This document shows, piece after piece, positions 50,901 through 60,193 of a DNA stretch of 64,000 nucleotides. Source of the stretch: Bacteroidia bacterium (GTDB lineage Bacteria > Bacteroidota > Bacteroidia > J057). The notes under the pieces were generated by a model. That model was not told the origin of the DNA. It saw nothing but the letters and a program-made list of their open reading frames with translations, and ran no database searches. Made by a program: the position numbers and the translations under genes. Location: positions 248,001 through 312,000 of the forward strand of contig JAUIGE010000003.1 in NCBI GenBank assembly GCA_030430205.1, in the 5' to 3' direction. Numbering within the stretch: the first letter of the stretch is position 1; the number at the start of each line of letters is the position of its first letter.

Positions 50901-52463
50901 TTAGACCCAAACCGCAAAAATATCCTTTCCCTGATGGGAAATATGCTCCTGCTCCCATCCACGATCTTTTCGACCATCGAAAATCAACAGAAAGCCTTTG
51001 TCCTCCCCATGGATATCCAGGTAATCGGCGAGCTGAGTCAGGCCACCCTCGTGGGCTTTGGGGCCATACCAACGCTTGAGCTCGATGATATAGGTGTGCT
51101 GGAAATAGGTCACGACTATGTCGAGGCGCTTTTCGAGAGAAGTTTGCACTTCTCTGAAGGCATGGCCCTGGCCATTGAGGATAGGTGCGAGGAAAGCCAG
51201 GAAGATCAATCTTCCCTGCTCCTCCAGGAAGTCCTGGTGCTTATTGCTGTGCTGCTCCTTCATGAATTGCTGAAACTTCAGCAGGACAGCCTCCATATCG
51301 AGGGCGTTGTTTTCGAGCAGAAAATGGCCACCGTAGGTATAATCTGTTTTGAGATGGGTAAGGGTTTTCGAGGCCATATAGTTATAAATCAATTGTTCAT
51401 AAATCCTGTTATGGATTTTGAGTTGACCATTTGATTTAAAAACGCCATAAATGACGCCAAGATTGATGGTGGGATTATGCTGGTTAAAAGGAATAACATC
51501 TCCATCAAGAATCAGGCGATATACCAATGCGTATAAATCGGCATTATTTTCCAGATTTTTGATCAGGCTGTCAAAGTTGGTGTTATTTTCCTTGAGCAAA
51601 AGATGAAGTGAGCTTTCCAAATCCGCCTCTTCCCAACGCTTTTCTGTTTTGGTCGGAAGGATATTTTCGGCTATGGTTTTACATAATTTACTCACCAAAA
51701 AAGGGTAGCCCGATGTATAATAATACAATCGCTCCGCCATCCAGGGAATATCCATGCTGACGTCTTCGGCTTCGCAATACTCCTGGAGCATGGGCTCGAT
51801 TTCTTTCGGAATAAAACTCATCCGCACATTGAAGTCAGTAGCGATATTCCAGGGGCTATTGTACTGGGCTTCTTCGGGATTTCGGAGTTTATATTTTAGG
51901 GATTTGATGTCGTGTACACCTGCCAATACAATGCTATGAAATGTATCATGGCCACGTCTGTATCGTTCCAGATATTTATTTCTCAACATAGCCAGAAATT
52001 TCAGGAAGACCTGATAATTGCTACTGGCATCCACTTCATCTATCAACAAAACGAGTTTTTTTTCTGCGGCTATCACCAACTCACTGATCGCTCTGGAAAG
52101 GGTCGCAAAATTCCTGATTCCTTTCCTTGACTCCTGCCAGTGGGCTATCAATTGAGGCGCAACATACTTAATCTCAGCTTCCAACCGATCTGCAAACATC
52201 TCCGAAAAAGCCTCTTCCGACTGGTGAAAGCTGTTTTCTACATCCTCAAAACTCAGCTTGAATCCCATATAATCAGTGGAAGTTTCCAGCGTGTCTTGCA
52301 ACAGCTTGAGCATGGTTGTCTTTCCATACTGCCGCGGACGGTTGATGACAAAATATGCTCCCGTATCAACCATTGCCATCACTTCCCGCTCTTTTTGAGA
52401 AACATCCATCATATAATGATGTTCAGGAATACATAAACCTGTGATGTTAAACTTTTTCCTCAT
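50901..52463 (-). CDS. AAA-like ATPase with C-terminal PD-(D/E)xK nuclease domain
   Basis: A 520-residue protein of a family common and often multicopy in Bacteroidota. The N-terminal ATPase (about 1-310) has an unusual P-loop, NRPRQYGKTTML (41-52, Lys48), and Walker B KLVLLIDEVD near 137. A helical region follows, and then a PD-(D/E)xK-type end with Asp448 and Glu461-x-Lys463 (RLDIVVTY ... IIELKRWYG). The family (AAA-like/PDDEXK_9) is widespread, and its role is not known: defence, toxin or mobile-element functions have been suggested from context. It stands alone, convergent with the GNAT gene. No partner gene is visible. Confidence 0.88.
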   Translation of the reverse strand: MRKKFNITGLCIPEHHYMMDVSQKEREVMAMVDTGAYFVINRPRQYGKTTMLKLLQDTLETSTDYMGFKLSFEDVENSFHQSEEAFSEMFADRLEAEIKYVAPQLIAHWQESRKGIRNFATLSRAISELVIAAEKKLVLLIDEVDASSNYQVFLKFLAMLRNKYLERYRRGHDTFHSIVLAGVHDIKSLKYKLRNPEEAQYNSPWNIATDFNVRMSFIPKEIEPMLQEYCEAEDVSMDIPWMAERLYYYTSGYPFLVSKLCKTIAENILPTKTEKRWEEADLESSLHLLLKENNTNFDSLIKNLENNADLYALVYRLILDGDVIPFNQHNPTINLGVIYGVFKSNGQLKIHNRIYEQLIYNYMASKTLTHLKTDYTYGGHFLLENNALDMEAVLLKFQQFMKEQHSNKHQDFLEEQGRLIFLAFLAPILNGQGHAFREVQTSLEKRLDIVVTYFQHTYIIELKRWYGPKAHEGGLTQLADYLDIHGEDKGFLLIFDGRKDRGWEQEHISHQGKDIFAVWV

Positions 52464-52511
52464 GCAGTATACTTTGTAGTAAAGATAGGGATATTTTGGA
52501 TTTAGGTGTTC

Positions 52512-55500
52512 CTACCGGATCACCGTGATTGTCCCCGATCGCTCCACCTTTTGACCACCAAAGGTGGTCCCTTTTACCCGATAGACATAGACGCCTTCCG
52601 GCACGGATTCTTCCTTGAAGCGGCCGTCCCAGCGGAAGTTAGGATCGAGAGAAAAATAAATTTCCCTGCCCCAACGGGTGAAGATATGTATCTCCAACTC
52701 TTGGAATCCTCCATTGGGGATGTAGAAAAAGTCGTTTTTGCCGTCGCCATTGGGTGAGAAGGCATTGGGGAAAAAGATGGATTCTTTCCATACTTCGATA
52801 AACTCGAAGGGGATGGAATCGGGGCAACCGATGTCGTTGTCGGCGACGAGAGTCACGGTATAGAGCCCGGGCTCGGTGTAGATATGAAGCGGTTGCTCAT
52901 CGGTGGAGCTGCTGCCATCCCCAAATTTCCAGAGGAAATTTGTCGCGTTTTGACTCAGGTTGTCAAAAGGTACGGGTAGTTCGTAGAAACCTTCTACGAT
53001 TTGCGGCTGGAAGCGGGCCCGTGGTAGGTTGACCTCCACAAAGATGTTGATGAAGACCGTATCGCCGGCACAGCCGGCTTCATCATAGGGTACCACCCAA
53101 TATGTCGTGGGGACCTTGGGGTCCACGGTGATGTGCGTTCTCGTATCTCCGGTGCTCCACAGGTAGCGCGCACCATTGCCCATGACGGCCAGATCCGTCA
53201 GCTGAAATTTACAAATGCTGTCATCAGGAGTGCCCGTGGCCTCCGGAAGTTGGATGACCGTCACATAGACGGAGTCGTAGTTGATGCAGCCATGTATGTC
53301 GGTACCTTGCAGGTAATAGCGCAATGAGCTGTCTGGCGTCGCCAGGGGCGACGCACTCACGGGATTGTCCAGCCCGGTGCCGGGCGACCAGATATAGTCG
53401 AGCGCGCCTGTGGCGCGCAGGAAAGCCGGGGTCTTGCGACAGATCGTCGTGTCTTCACCCGCATCCACTGAGGGCAGTGGATTGACTGTGATATGCAGGG
53501 TATCGTTTTCCGAACAATTGTTCGTATCAGTTACCGTAACGATGTAACGAGTGGTCAACGAAGGAAAGGCGAGAGGGTTGGGGATACTATCATTGGACAG
53601 CCCTGCTCCCGGATCCCAGAGGTATTGCACACCTCCTGTTGTATTCAATTGCACCGTATCGAAGACACAGATGGCGAAGTCATCATTGGTTTGGGCATCC
53701 GGTAGCGGAAGGACAGTGATGGTCATATCTGCGGAATCTACGCAGCCCACGCTGTCTGTCACCACCAGCGTATAGCTGGTCGTCACACCTGGCGAAGCCA
53801 GGGGATCAGGGATGAATGGATCAGACAAGCCGAAGTCTGGTTTCCAGACATAGTTCACCCCGCCGCTGCCCTGTAGCTGGATGACATCTCTGAAGCAGAT
53901 GGTCGTGTCGGGCCCGGCATCAGGCGCGATCACATAGACCAGCACCGAGTCGGTATTGGCACAGCCCCAGACAGCCTCTACCACAGCATGGTAGTAGGTA
54001 GATTGCAGTGGGTATACAAGCGTTGTATCCAGGGTTGAATCCAGCATAGTAGGCGAATCCCGCCAGTATTGGTTGATTACCCCAAAGCCGCCCTGTAGCC
54101 AGATAGGCACGGTATCACCCGGACAAACAAAGGTGTCCGCAGACACAAAAATATCGGGTCTGATGCGAATTTCCAGTTTGATGGAGTCATAGTTCACACA
54201 GCTATTGCTGTCTGTGACAGTCACATAGTAGCTGGTAGAGTCGCTGATATTGGGGCCCAGGTATATGGGGCGGGCCGTGACAACGGCCAGGGTCGTATCA
54301 TCGATGGTATTCGATGGGGTCCAGGCATACATTTGACCGCCTGTGGCGGTGATGTAGGTTGGGCCTCCCGAGCATACATAAGGGTCTGGATTGGTCACGC
54401 TGGTGACCGGAAGGGGGTTAACTATCACCCGGACAGTATCCCGATCCACACAGCCGGAAATATCCGTCACTGTCACATAGAAGTCTGTGGTATCCAGCGG
54501 AAAAACCGTTGGGTTGGGCGAATTGGGATTAATCAATGAAGGGTCCAAATCCCAGAGGTAGGCGATCCCACCCGAGGCATTCAGCTGAGTACTATCATAG
54601 ATACAAAGCGGAATATCCGGCCCGGCTATGGCATAAAATGCCCGCACAAAAACAGAATCTACGTTGACACAACCGTTGATATCTGTCACCGTGACATAGT
54701 AAGTCGTCGATGAATCTGGCGTGGCGGTGGGTGAGGCAAGGCTGGGATTGTTTAGCCCGGTGCTTGGTAGCCAGTTGAATGTCACCCCGCCTGTAGCGGT
54801 GAGTACTACGGCATTATCACCGCATTTCACGGTGTCATTGCCCGCATCTACGATGGGCAGAGGATTGACGGTTATAGTTGTAAAGGCGGTGTCTCTACAT
54901 CCGTTCACACCTATGCCTATCACGCGATAAGTCGTGGTCTGGGTAGGCCTGGCGACGACCGAACTTCCTGTAGTATTGCTCAAAGAACCCACGGGAGTCC
55001 AACTATAGCTTACTCCTCCACTGGCAACCAGGGTGGCTTTATCCCCCACACAGATGGCCCTGTCTGGGGAGGAAGTAACGACGGGCAGGGGCAGGGGAGC
55101 GACATGCACAGTATCTGCCTGATCGCAGCCAAAGGTATCTCTGAATGTGACTATATAGTCCCTGGGAGCCAATACACGGGTGCGGGGATTGGCAGCCAGA
55201 GGGTTATTTAAGCCTGCGGCTGGGCTCCAGCTATAGGTCACGGGGCCATTGGATGAGGTAGGAAGTGTCACTACAGAGCCCAAACAGCCTTCGACTGTAT
55301 CCGGTGCACTTACCACAGGCAAGGGATTGATATTTACCGTGACGATGTCCCTCCGGGGAAAGGTGATATTGCAATAGTTGGTATCTCGTACTTCGAGAAT
55401 AAACTGTAGGCTTTGACCTGCATAATCGCAGGTCGCGGTCCAGCATACATCGCCATTGGCGGGATTCACGCCGTTTTGGGAGAAAGTCGCATGTGGACCC

Positions 55501-56945
55501 GGTCCCCCCAGGTTGGCAAAAGGACCACTGATCGGAGTTACAATCAGACCGTTTTTGGGATCTATGTCACTTGTATTATAAGTATAGCAAAAGGAATCTC
55601 CTACGTCCATCGTGATGGTATTGCCCCCATTGGGCAATTGGTGGGTAATCACGGGCGGATTCGCCCCGCCGATCACTACCTGGGTGGTATTGAATACAAT
55701 ATTATAGCCTTTACAGTCGGAGGTATCCTGCCCTCCCACAATCAAGGGGATCGTTCGTCCGGCATACCTACAACCGGGGGCCCAGCAGACGGTTCCTGTA
55801 ACAGGATTGAAACCTGTATAGGTAAGCGTTGCAAAAGGAGGCGTGAATGTCCCGCCTATTCCGAAAGCCGCACTAACAGGAAAAAGGATCACGGTATCCA
55901 GTGGAGAGGGATCCTGAATGGTTATATTATAACAAAATGGCTCTTCCGGCTCTATATAGATGGTATCATTCGAAGAGGTGGGTACACCACTCAGGTTGGA
56001 ACTGATGCTGGGAGGAGTGCCCTGTGGCTGACAAGTCACTACATTGATCTGAAAATCTCTTTTGTTTTCACTTAAAAAAACACCATTTCGATACTCCAGG
56101 ACTGATATTGAAAAAACAAAAAGGCCAGTTTGTGTAGGCGTCATGGTCAAAAAACCCGAATTGGGATCAATGCTGAAATTTCCTGTCCCAAAGGGGTCAA
56201 GGTTGGTATACCCGTTCAGGTAGATGACATTTCGATAAGCAGGCGGTCCCATGGGGTTGTTGATATTCACTGTTGGGTTCTGGCTGGTGGTACCCAGGCC
56301 CGTATTATTGGTGCCTGTAAAAGGGTTGGAAACCACATAGACCAATGAATCGCCATCTGGGTCTATCGCTGAGTGGTCAAAATTAAAAGGCTGACCAGCG
56401 CAAAGAAACAGAGGCGCCAATTGGCGGAAACGCGGCGAAGAATTACATCCCGAAACATCGATGCTCGGTACATGGGCAACCACAGTGATACCTTGAGATG
56501 TCGTGCCGGGACCCGACTGTATATTGGTAACGGAATTATTGCGGCAGCATCTTGACCAGGCAATATCATAGCCACCCACCCGTGGTGGGAGGGTTACAGT
56601 GGTGATATAGGTGCCAAATTCCACGCAAAGATTGTATACACGACCAGTGCAAACATCCCAGTCTGCCGGAATAATCTCAGGCGTAGAAAAGGGCTTGGCT
56701 ACCACCCAGGTGCGAAATAACGCTCCATTATCTCCATTAAAAATGAAAATGGTGATATTGTCATCAAAGTCGGCCATACTATTGGGGGTACAATCCCGAT
56801 ACATCGTCAGCTCAATTCGATACTGATTTAAGGTGGGATTGACACAATCATAGACAAGGTCTGCTCCTACTATATGGGTCGCTTGCACGGCATAAGTAGT
56901 CAGGAACAAAAAAAATGGGAATAGGAGAAGCTGCAGAAATTTCAT
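52512..56945 (-). CDS. Giant T9SS type B repeat protein (1477 residues)
   Basis: A very large secreted protein. After the signal peptide (about 1-22), the N-terminal domain (THIVGADLVYDC ... LTMYRDCTPN) is the one that often heads gliding-associated proteins. A cadherin-like/Ig region follows (about 160-540). Ten repeats of about 75 residues come next (about 540-1310), each with an ICxGD-type Cys, GGVxYxWxP, GLxNP, TTxYxVTVTD and GC marks. A PKD domain has WKFGDGSSS near 1345, and the end (NAFSPNGDGKNDFF onward) is the T9SS type B signal. Adhesion or surface-layer roles are inferred. It is monocistronic. Confidence 0.9.
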   Translation of the reverse strand: MKFLQLLLFPFFLFLTTYAVQATHIVGADLVYDCVNPTLNQYRIELTMYRDCTPNSMADFDDNITIFIFNGDNGALFRTWVVAKPFSTPEIIPADWDVCTGRVYNLCVEFGTYITTVTLPPRVGGYDIAWSRCCRNNSVTNIQSGPGTTSQGITVVAHVPSIDVSGCNSSPRFRQLAPLFLCAGQPFNFDHSAIDPDGDSLVYVVSNPFTGTNNTGLGTTSQNPTVNINNPMGPPAYRNVIYLNGYTNLDPFGTGNFSIDPNSGFLTMTPTQTGLFVFSISVLEYRNGVFLSENKRDFQINVVTCQPQGTPPSISSNLSGVPTSSNDTIYIEPEEPFCYNITIQDPSPLDTVILFPVSAAFGIGGTFTPPFATLTYTGFNPVTGTVCWAPGCRYAGRTIPLIVGGQDTSDCKGYNIVFNTTQVVIGGANPPVITHQLPNGGNTITMDVGDSFCYTYNTSDIDPKNGLIVTPISGPFANLGGPGPHATFSQNGVNPANGDVCWTATCDYAGQSLQFILEVRDTNYCNITFPRRDIVTVNINPLPVVSAPDTVEGCLGSVVTLPTSSNGPVTYSWSPAAGLNNPLAANPRTRVLAPRDYIVTFRDTFGCDQADTVHVAPLPLPVVTSSPDRAICVGDKATLVASGGVSYSWTPVGSLSNTTGSSVVARPTQTTTYRVIGIGVNGCRDTAFTTITVNPLPIVDAGNDTVKCGDNAVVLTATGGVTFNWLPSTGLNNPSLASPTATPDSSTTYYVTVTDINGCVNVDSVFVRAFYAIAGPDIPLCIYDSTQLNASGGIAYLWDLDPSLINPNSPNPTVFPLDTTDFYVTVTDISGCVDRDTVRVIVNPLPVTSVTNPDPYVCSGGPTYITATGGQMYAWTPSNTIDDTTLAVVTARPIYLGPNISDSTSYYVTVTDSNSCVNYDSIKLEIRIRPDIFVSADTFVCPGDTVPIWLQGGFGVINQYWRDSPTMLDSTLDTTLVYPLQSTYYHAVVEAVWGCANTDSVLVYVIAPDAGPDTTICFRDVIQLQGSGGVNYVWKPDFGLSDPFIPDPLASPGVTTSYTLVVTDSVGCVDSADMTITVLPLPDAQTNDDFAICVFDTVQLNTTGGVQYLWDPGAGLSNDSIPNPLAFPSLTTRYIVTVTDTNNCSENDTLHITVNPLPSVDAGEDTTICRKTPAFLRATGALDYIWSPGTGLDNPVSASPLATPDSSLRYYLQGTDIHGCINYDSVYVTVIQLPEATGTPDDSICKFQLTDLAVMGNGARYLWSTGDTRTHITVDPKVPTTYWVVPYDEAGCAGDTVFINIFVEVNLPRARFQPQIVEGFYELPVPFDNLSQNATNFLWKFGDGSSSTDEQPLHIYTEPGLYTVTLVADNDIGCPDSIPFEFIEVWKESIFFPNAFSPNGDGKNDFFYIPNGGFQELEIHIFTRWGREIYFSLDPNFRWDGRFKEESVPEGVYVYRVKGTTFGGQKVERSGTITVIR

Positions 56946-57059
56946 GGCAACCTAAGGGGGTTTCTAATTGATTTTTCTAGTTTCGTAGATGAAATGCTAT
57001 TGTGGATCAGACAATGCATGCTAAAACAAATATGTGCAATAAGATGATGGTATCAAGGT

Positions 57060-57083
57060 AACGATTTGACTTCTTAAATCGTT
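57060..57083. promoter_or_regulatory. 24-bp palindrome upstream of the oxidoreductase gene
   Basis: AACGATTT (57060-57067) and AAATCGTT (57076-57083) are perfect arms around eight bases, 31 bp before the ATG. The place fits an operator or a leader hairpin. A terminator reading is less likely because no promoter could then fit before the gene. Confidence 0.4.
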
Positions 57084-57114
57084 CGTTTTTCATTTAGACA
57101 GGCAAAATAAGTGT

Positions 57115-58134
57115 ATGAGCGAGCTAACCACCTCTTTTTCAGTCATTGGCCTGGGCCACATCGGCAGGCGCCACCTGGAGATATTACAGGGGCATCCCTT
57201 ATGCCGTTTGCTGAGTGGCTGTGATATAGACGAAGGTAAAAGAAATTTTGCGCAGGAAAAGTTTAGTATTCCTGTTTTTTCTTCCATTGAAAACATGCTC
57301 GATGAGCCTGAAAAAGCAGATGTTATCTGCATCTGCACCCCCAATGGCCTACATGCTGCGCATGCCATCCAGGCCTTACAGGGCGGCAGCCATGTCGTGA
57401 TCGAAAAGCCCATGGGGCTTGACAAAAAAAGCTGTGAAGACGTACTCTTCAATGCTTTACAGCAAAACAAGCAGGTATTTTGTGTCATGCAAAATCGCTA
57501 CAGCCCCCCATCTCAATGGTTGAAATCGGTCATTGAGAAAAAGCTTTTGGGAGAAATTATGTTGGTACAAATCAACTGCTACTGGAACCGGGACGATCGC
57601 TACTACCAGCCTGGCGGCTGGAAAGGAAGCCTGGCCATGGATGGAGGACCGCTTTTCACCCAATTCAGCCACTTTATTGACACCCTCTATTGGTTGTTGG
57701 GTGACATGAGCAACATCACCGCCCGATTTGCCAATTTCAGGCATACACATAATACAGAGTTTGAGGACAGCGGCATGGTCAATTTTCAATTGAGCAATGG
57801 AGCCCTGGGCAACCTCAATTACTCTACAGCCAACTGGGACAAAAACTATGAAAGCAGCATTACCCTGCTCGGCGACAAAGGCACCATCAAGGTCGGTGGG
57901 CAGTATATGGAGCGGATAGAATACTGTCATGTGACAGATTATGATGCTCCCGAATTGCCTCCGGCAAGTCCCCCCAATGATTACGGCACCTACAAGGGCA
58001 GCGCTGCCAATCATCATTTCGTCTTCGAAAACGTCGTCAACACCCTCAACGGCAAAGCCAATATCTCAACCAATGCACTCGAAGGCATGAAGGTCGTCGA
58101 AATCATCGAACGCATTTATAAATTAAGAAGGTAA
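57115..58134 (+). CDS. Gfo/Idh/MocA family oxidoreductase (WlbA-like)
   Basis: A 339-residue NAD(P)-dependent sugar oxidoreductase. The Rossmann domain starts VIGLGHIGRRHLEIL and has the EKPMGLDK segment (Lys near 102) typical of the family. The substrate domain shows MQNRYSPPSQWLK, YYQPGGWKGSLAMDGGPL and FSHFIDTLYWLLGD, close to UDP-N-acetylglucosamine(-uronate) 3-dehydrogenases such as WlbA/WbpB. A role in modified nucleotide-sugar synthesis for surface glycans is therefore likely, but no aminotransferase or acetyltransferase partner lies alongside. A period-7 array follows the stop directly. Confidence 0.88.
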   Translation: MSELTTSFSVIGLGHIGRRHLEILQGHPLCRLLSGCDIDEGKRNFAQEKFSIPVFSSIENMLDEPEKADVICICTPNGLHAAHAIQALQGGSHVVIEKPMGLDKKSCEDVLFNALQQNKQVFCVMQNRYSPPSQWLKSVIEKKLLGEIMLVQINCYWNRDDRYYQPGGWKGSLAMDGGPLFTQFSHFIDTLYWLLGDMSNITARFANFRHTHNTEFEDSGMVNFQLSNGALGNLNYSTANWDKNYESSITLLGDKGTIKVGGQYMERIEYCHVTDYDAPELPPASPPNDYGTYKGSAANHHFVFENVVNTLNGKANISTNALEGMKVVEIIERIYKLRR

Positions 58135-58162
58135 CCCAAAACCCAAAACCCGAAACTCAAAA
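58135..58162 (+). repeat. Period-7 array, CCCRAAA family
   Basis: Four 7-mers begin at the base after the oxidoreductase stop (58132-58134): CCCAAAA, CCCAAAA, CCCGAAA, CTCAAAA. Unit and placement match 15201-15248. Beyond it, 58163-58295 holds small inverted repeats (ATTTCGC/GCGAAAT). Confidence 0.75.
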
Positions 58163-58295
58163 CCATTCTTCGTAGATTGCATCTGCAATTGGGTAGAGTA
58201 TTTCGCCCAACTAAGCGAAATCTCTTAAAGAGGACTTAACCTCTATAAAATAGCCCGCGTACACCTTGAATTGACAAGCTTGACCACCATTTATT

Positions 58296-58838
58296 ATGAA
58301 ACTAGAAAAAATCGTACTTATCCTAAGCGGCTTTGCTATCATAGCGGCTTTTTTCCTTCCCTACCTGACACTGGAAGTAAAACCTACTATCCTCGGCCAG
58401 GAGATTCCCTTAGAGAATGCACAAGCCCAAATACAGGTCAGTGGTTTTTCCATGACCCAAACGGTATTGAACAAAACAGATGTAATCAAAGAAGGGGTTG
58501 ATAATGGCTGGGCAGATTGGCTCTGGAATAGTTGGAAAGAAAATGCAAGTGAGAATGCCCAATTGAAGGTAGCAGGGCTACTGTTTTTGCTCGCTGGACC
58601 ATTTATCTTTCTGATATATGCTTTGGGCTATATTATTAGGGGCCTGGCGGGAAAACAGTATAAACATGGAGTTTTTACAAACCTTTTATACCTGGCTGCT
58701 TCCTGGGCAATCTGTAAGTTTTTATTGGACTTAAACTTCTTCAGCATGGCTGGCCTCGGTTATTGGGTAGCCTTTGGCGGCATGATGGCCGCAGCATTTT
58801 CGCTCTTCTTTGAGCGGGGAGTGAAGAAGGCGAAGTGA
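58296..58838 (+). CDS. Membrane protein of unknown function
   Basis: A 180-residue membrane protein. The first helix (about 5-24) is followed by an extracytoplasmic loop of about 70 residues (25-92, with repeated Gln/Asn/Trp), then three helices (about 93-115, 127-145 and 150-170) and a basic tail (RGVKKAK). I recognise no family. It has a separate start 161 bp after the oxidoreductase gene, so it may have its own promoter. The octamer array at 58837 begins in its stop codon. Confidence 0.75.
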   Translation: MKLEKIVLILSGFAIIAAFFLPYLTLEVKPTILGQEIPLENAQAQIQVSGFSMTQTVLNKTDVIKEGVDNGWADWLWNSWKENASENAQLKVAGLLFLLAGPFIFLIYALGYIIRGLAGKQYKHGVFTNLLYLAASWAICKFLLDLNFFSMAGLGYWVAFGGMMAAAFSLFFERGVKKAK

Positions 58839-58913
58839 TGTGAAAATGAGTGGATTAGCAGATGTGCAGTTTCGGAATTGTATCTGCACATCTGCCAATC
58901 TGCAAATTACCTC
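58837..58913. repeat. Inverted period-8 arrays with a 12-bp perfect stem
   Basis: Left units GATGTGAA, AATGAGTG, GATTAGCA, GATGTGCA (58837-58868) face right units ATCTGCAC, ATCTGCCA, ATCTGCAA, ATTACCTC (58882-58913). GCAGATGTGCAG (58858-58869) and CTGCACATCTGC (58884-58895) are perfect complements with a 14-base loop. The left edge overlaps the stop of the plus-strand gene and the right edge overlaps the last codons of the minus-strand Omp28-like gene. It probably ends both transcripts. Confidence 0.8.
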
Positions 58914-60025
58914 CTCATCACCCTGCTTACCAGGGTCTCACTACCTGAAGTAATCTTCAGGAGATACAGGCCAGCGCTCACATGCTGTCCAGTGTTAGAA
59001 TTTCCATTCCAGGTCAATGTATGCAGTCCTGCATTCATGATGCCTTCGGCAAGATGTGCTACCTGGCGACCATTCTGGTCATAGACCGCAGCCTGAATCC
59101 AGCCATTGTTTTTCAGGTTAAAGGCAAAATTTACCACATCGGTAGAAGGGTTAGGATATACCTTAATATCTGAAGCAAAGGCTACTTCATCGCCTATAGC
59201 AGTATTATTTGTAAGATTGGGGATTAGGTGAACGCCTTCGCCATTGATGATCTTTCTGTCGCTGACATTGTTTCCATCATTGGTGATGTGAGATACAAAA
59301 GCAGCAAGGTGGACTTGGTCAATATCCCAGGCCAGAGGAATCAGTTTTTCAAAAGTATATTCCACATGTGAGCCAAAATTCACCTGATTAGGGATAATGC
59401 CAGGATTTCCCCAGATGCTTCCCACTGCTTCTCTGAAGACATGGCGGTGAACGTAGTTGAGCATAGGGTCACCTTTTCCCTGAAATTGATGTCCGGCAGT
59501 GGTATTGAAATAATTGCGCTGGTCATAGCCGGAGCCGGAGCCAACCACACTATCTTCAATGATCATCAAGCCCAAACGAAGATCTCCTTCCAGGTAACCT
59601 GTAAAGGAAACACTCACCGTTACTTCCATGATGCGATTGCCAGGATTAAATTTCAATGTCTTGTAGCTGATCGAAGCAGATGAGGCGCCTGCCAATGCTC
59701 CACTGGTTGCACTGGACCATGATCCTCTGCTGATCGGCGTTCCGCCGCGGTTGATGACTGCCTGCGGAAAGGCAGGACCATAGAAACTATCCATGCTATC
59801 AGTCTGAGCAGTAGCCATGGCGTCGCCTGCATGTACCGCTACAGCGATAGCGTTAGGGCGGGTTGCAGAAATGTTTTCTACAATGGAGGCACCTTCAGGG
59901 CAATAGCCGCACCAGGAACCTGTGAATTCTTCAATAATGGCTTTCTGCGGAGAAAACTGCGCATTCATTTGCAGAACCAAAAACAGAAGACAGCTTAAAA
60001 GGGAAATAGGTAATAATCTTTTCAT
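58907..60025 (-). CDS. Omp28-like thioredoxin-fold protein with T9SS type A domain
   Basis: A 372-residue secreted protein from ATG 60025 (MKRLLPISLLSCLLFLVLQM signal). The N-terminal half is like Omp28 outer-membrane proteins and holds a thioredoxin-like TGSWCGYCPEG with Cys39 and Cys42. The middle is beta-rich, and the last 75 residues (KVYPNPSTDVVNFAF to VSRVMRR) form a T9SS type A signal. The CxxC suggests a surface thiol-disulfide role, which is unproven for the family. A TTG six codons upstream is not needed. It diverges from the PstS-like gene. Confidence 0.9.
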   Translation of the reverse strand: MKRLLPISLLSCLLFLVLQMNAQFSPQKAIIEEFTGSWCGYCPEGASIVENISATRPNAIAVAVHAGDAMATAQTDSMDSFYGPAFPQAVINRGGTPISRGSWSSATSGALAGASSASISYKTLKFNPGNRIMEVTVSVSFTGYLEGDLRLGLMIIEDSVVGSGSGYDQRNYFNTTAGHQFQGKGDPMLNYVHRHVFREAVGSIWGNPGIIPNQVNFGSHVEYTFEKLIPLAWDIDQVHLAAFVSHITNDGNNVSDRKIINGEGVHLIPNLTNNTAIGDEVAFASDIKVYPNPSTDVVNFAFNLKNNGWIQAAVYDQNGRQVAHLAEGIMNAGLHTLTWNGNSNTGQHVSAGLYLLKITSGSETLVSRVMRR

Positions 60026-60152
60026 GTTAAGTTGAATTGTCAATTTAGTAGAGATAAATAAAAGGTAAGTTACAGAATTTATGGAAAAAGGACGTTAGAA
60101 TAGTCTTATTAGTAGCCAATCTTTCCTTAATGGAATAGTAATAGGATTATGT

Positions 60153-60160
60153 TAATTTTG
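60153..60160 (+). promoter_or_regulatory. Candidate -7 element for the PstS-like gene
   Basis: TAATTTTG matches the Bacteroidota -7 consensus TAnnTTTG and lies 33 bp before the ATG at 60194. The -33 region has no clear TTTG, so the call is tentative. Confidence 0.3.
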
Positions 60161-60193
60161 GGGCTAAGGAATAATTAACCGTTTTTCGCACAC

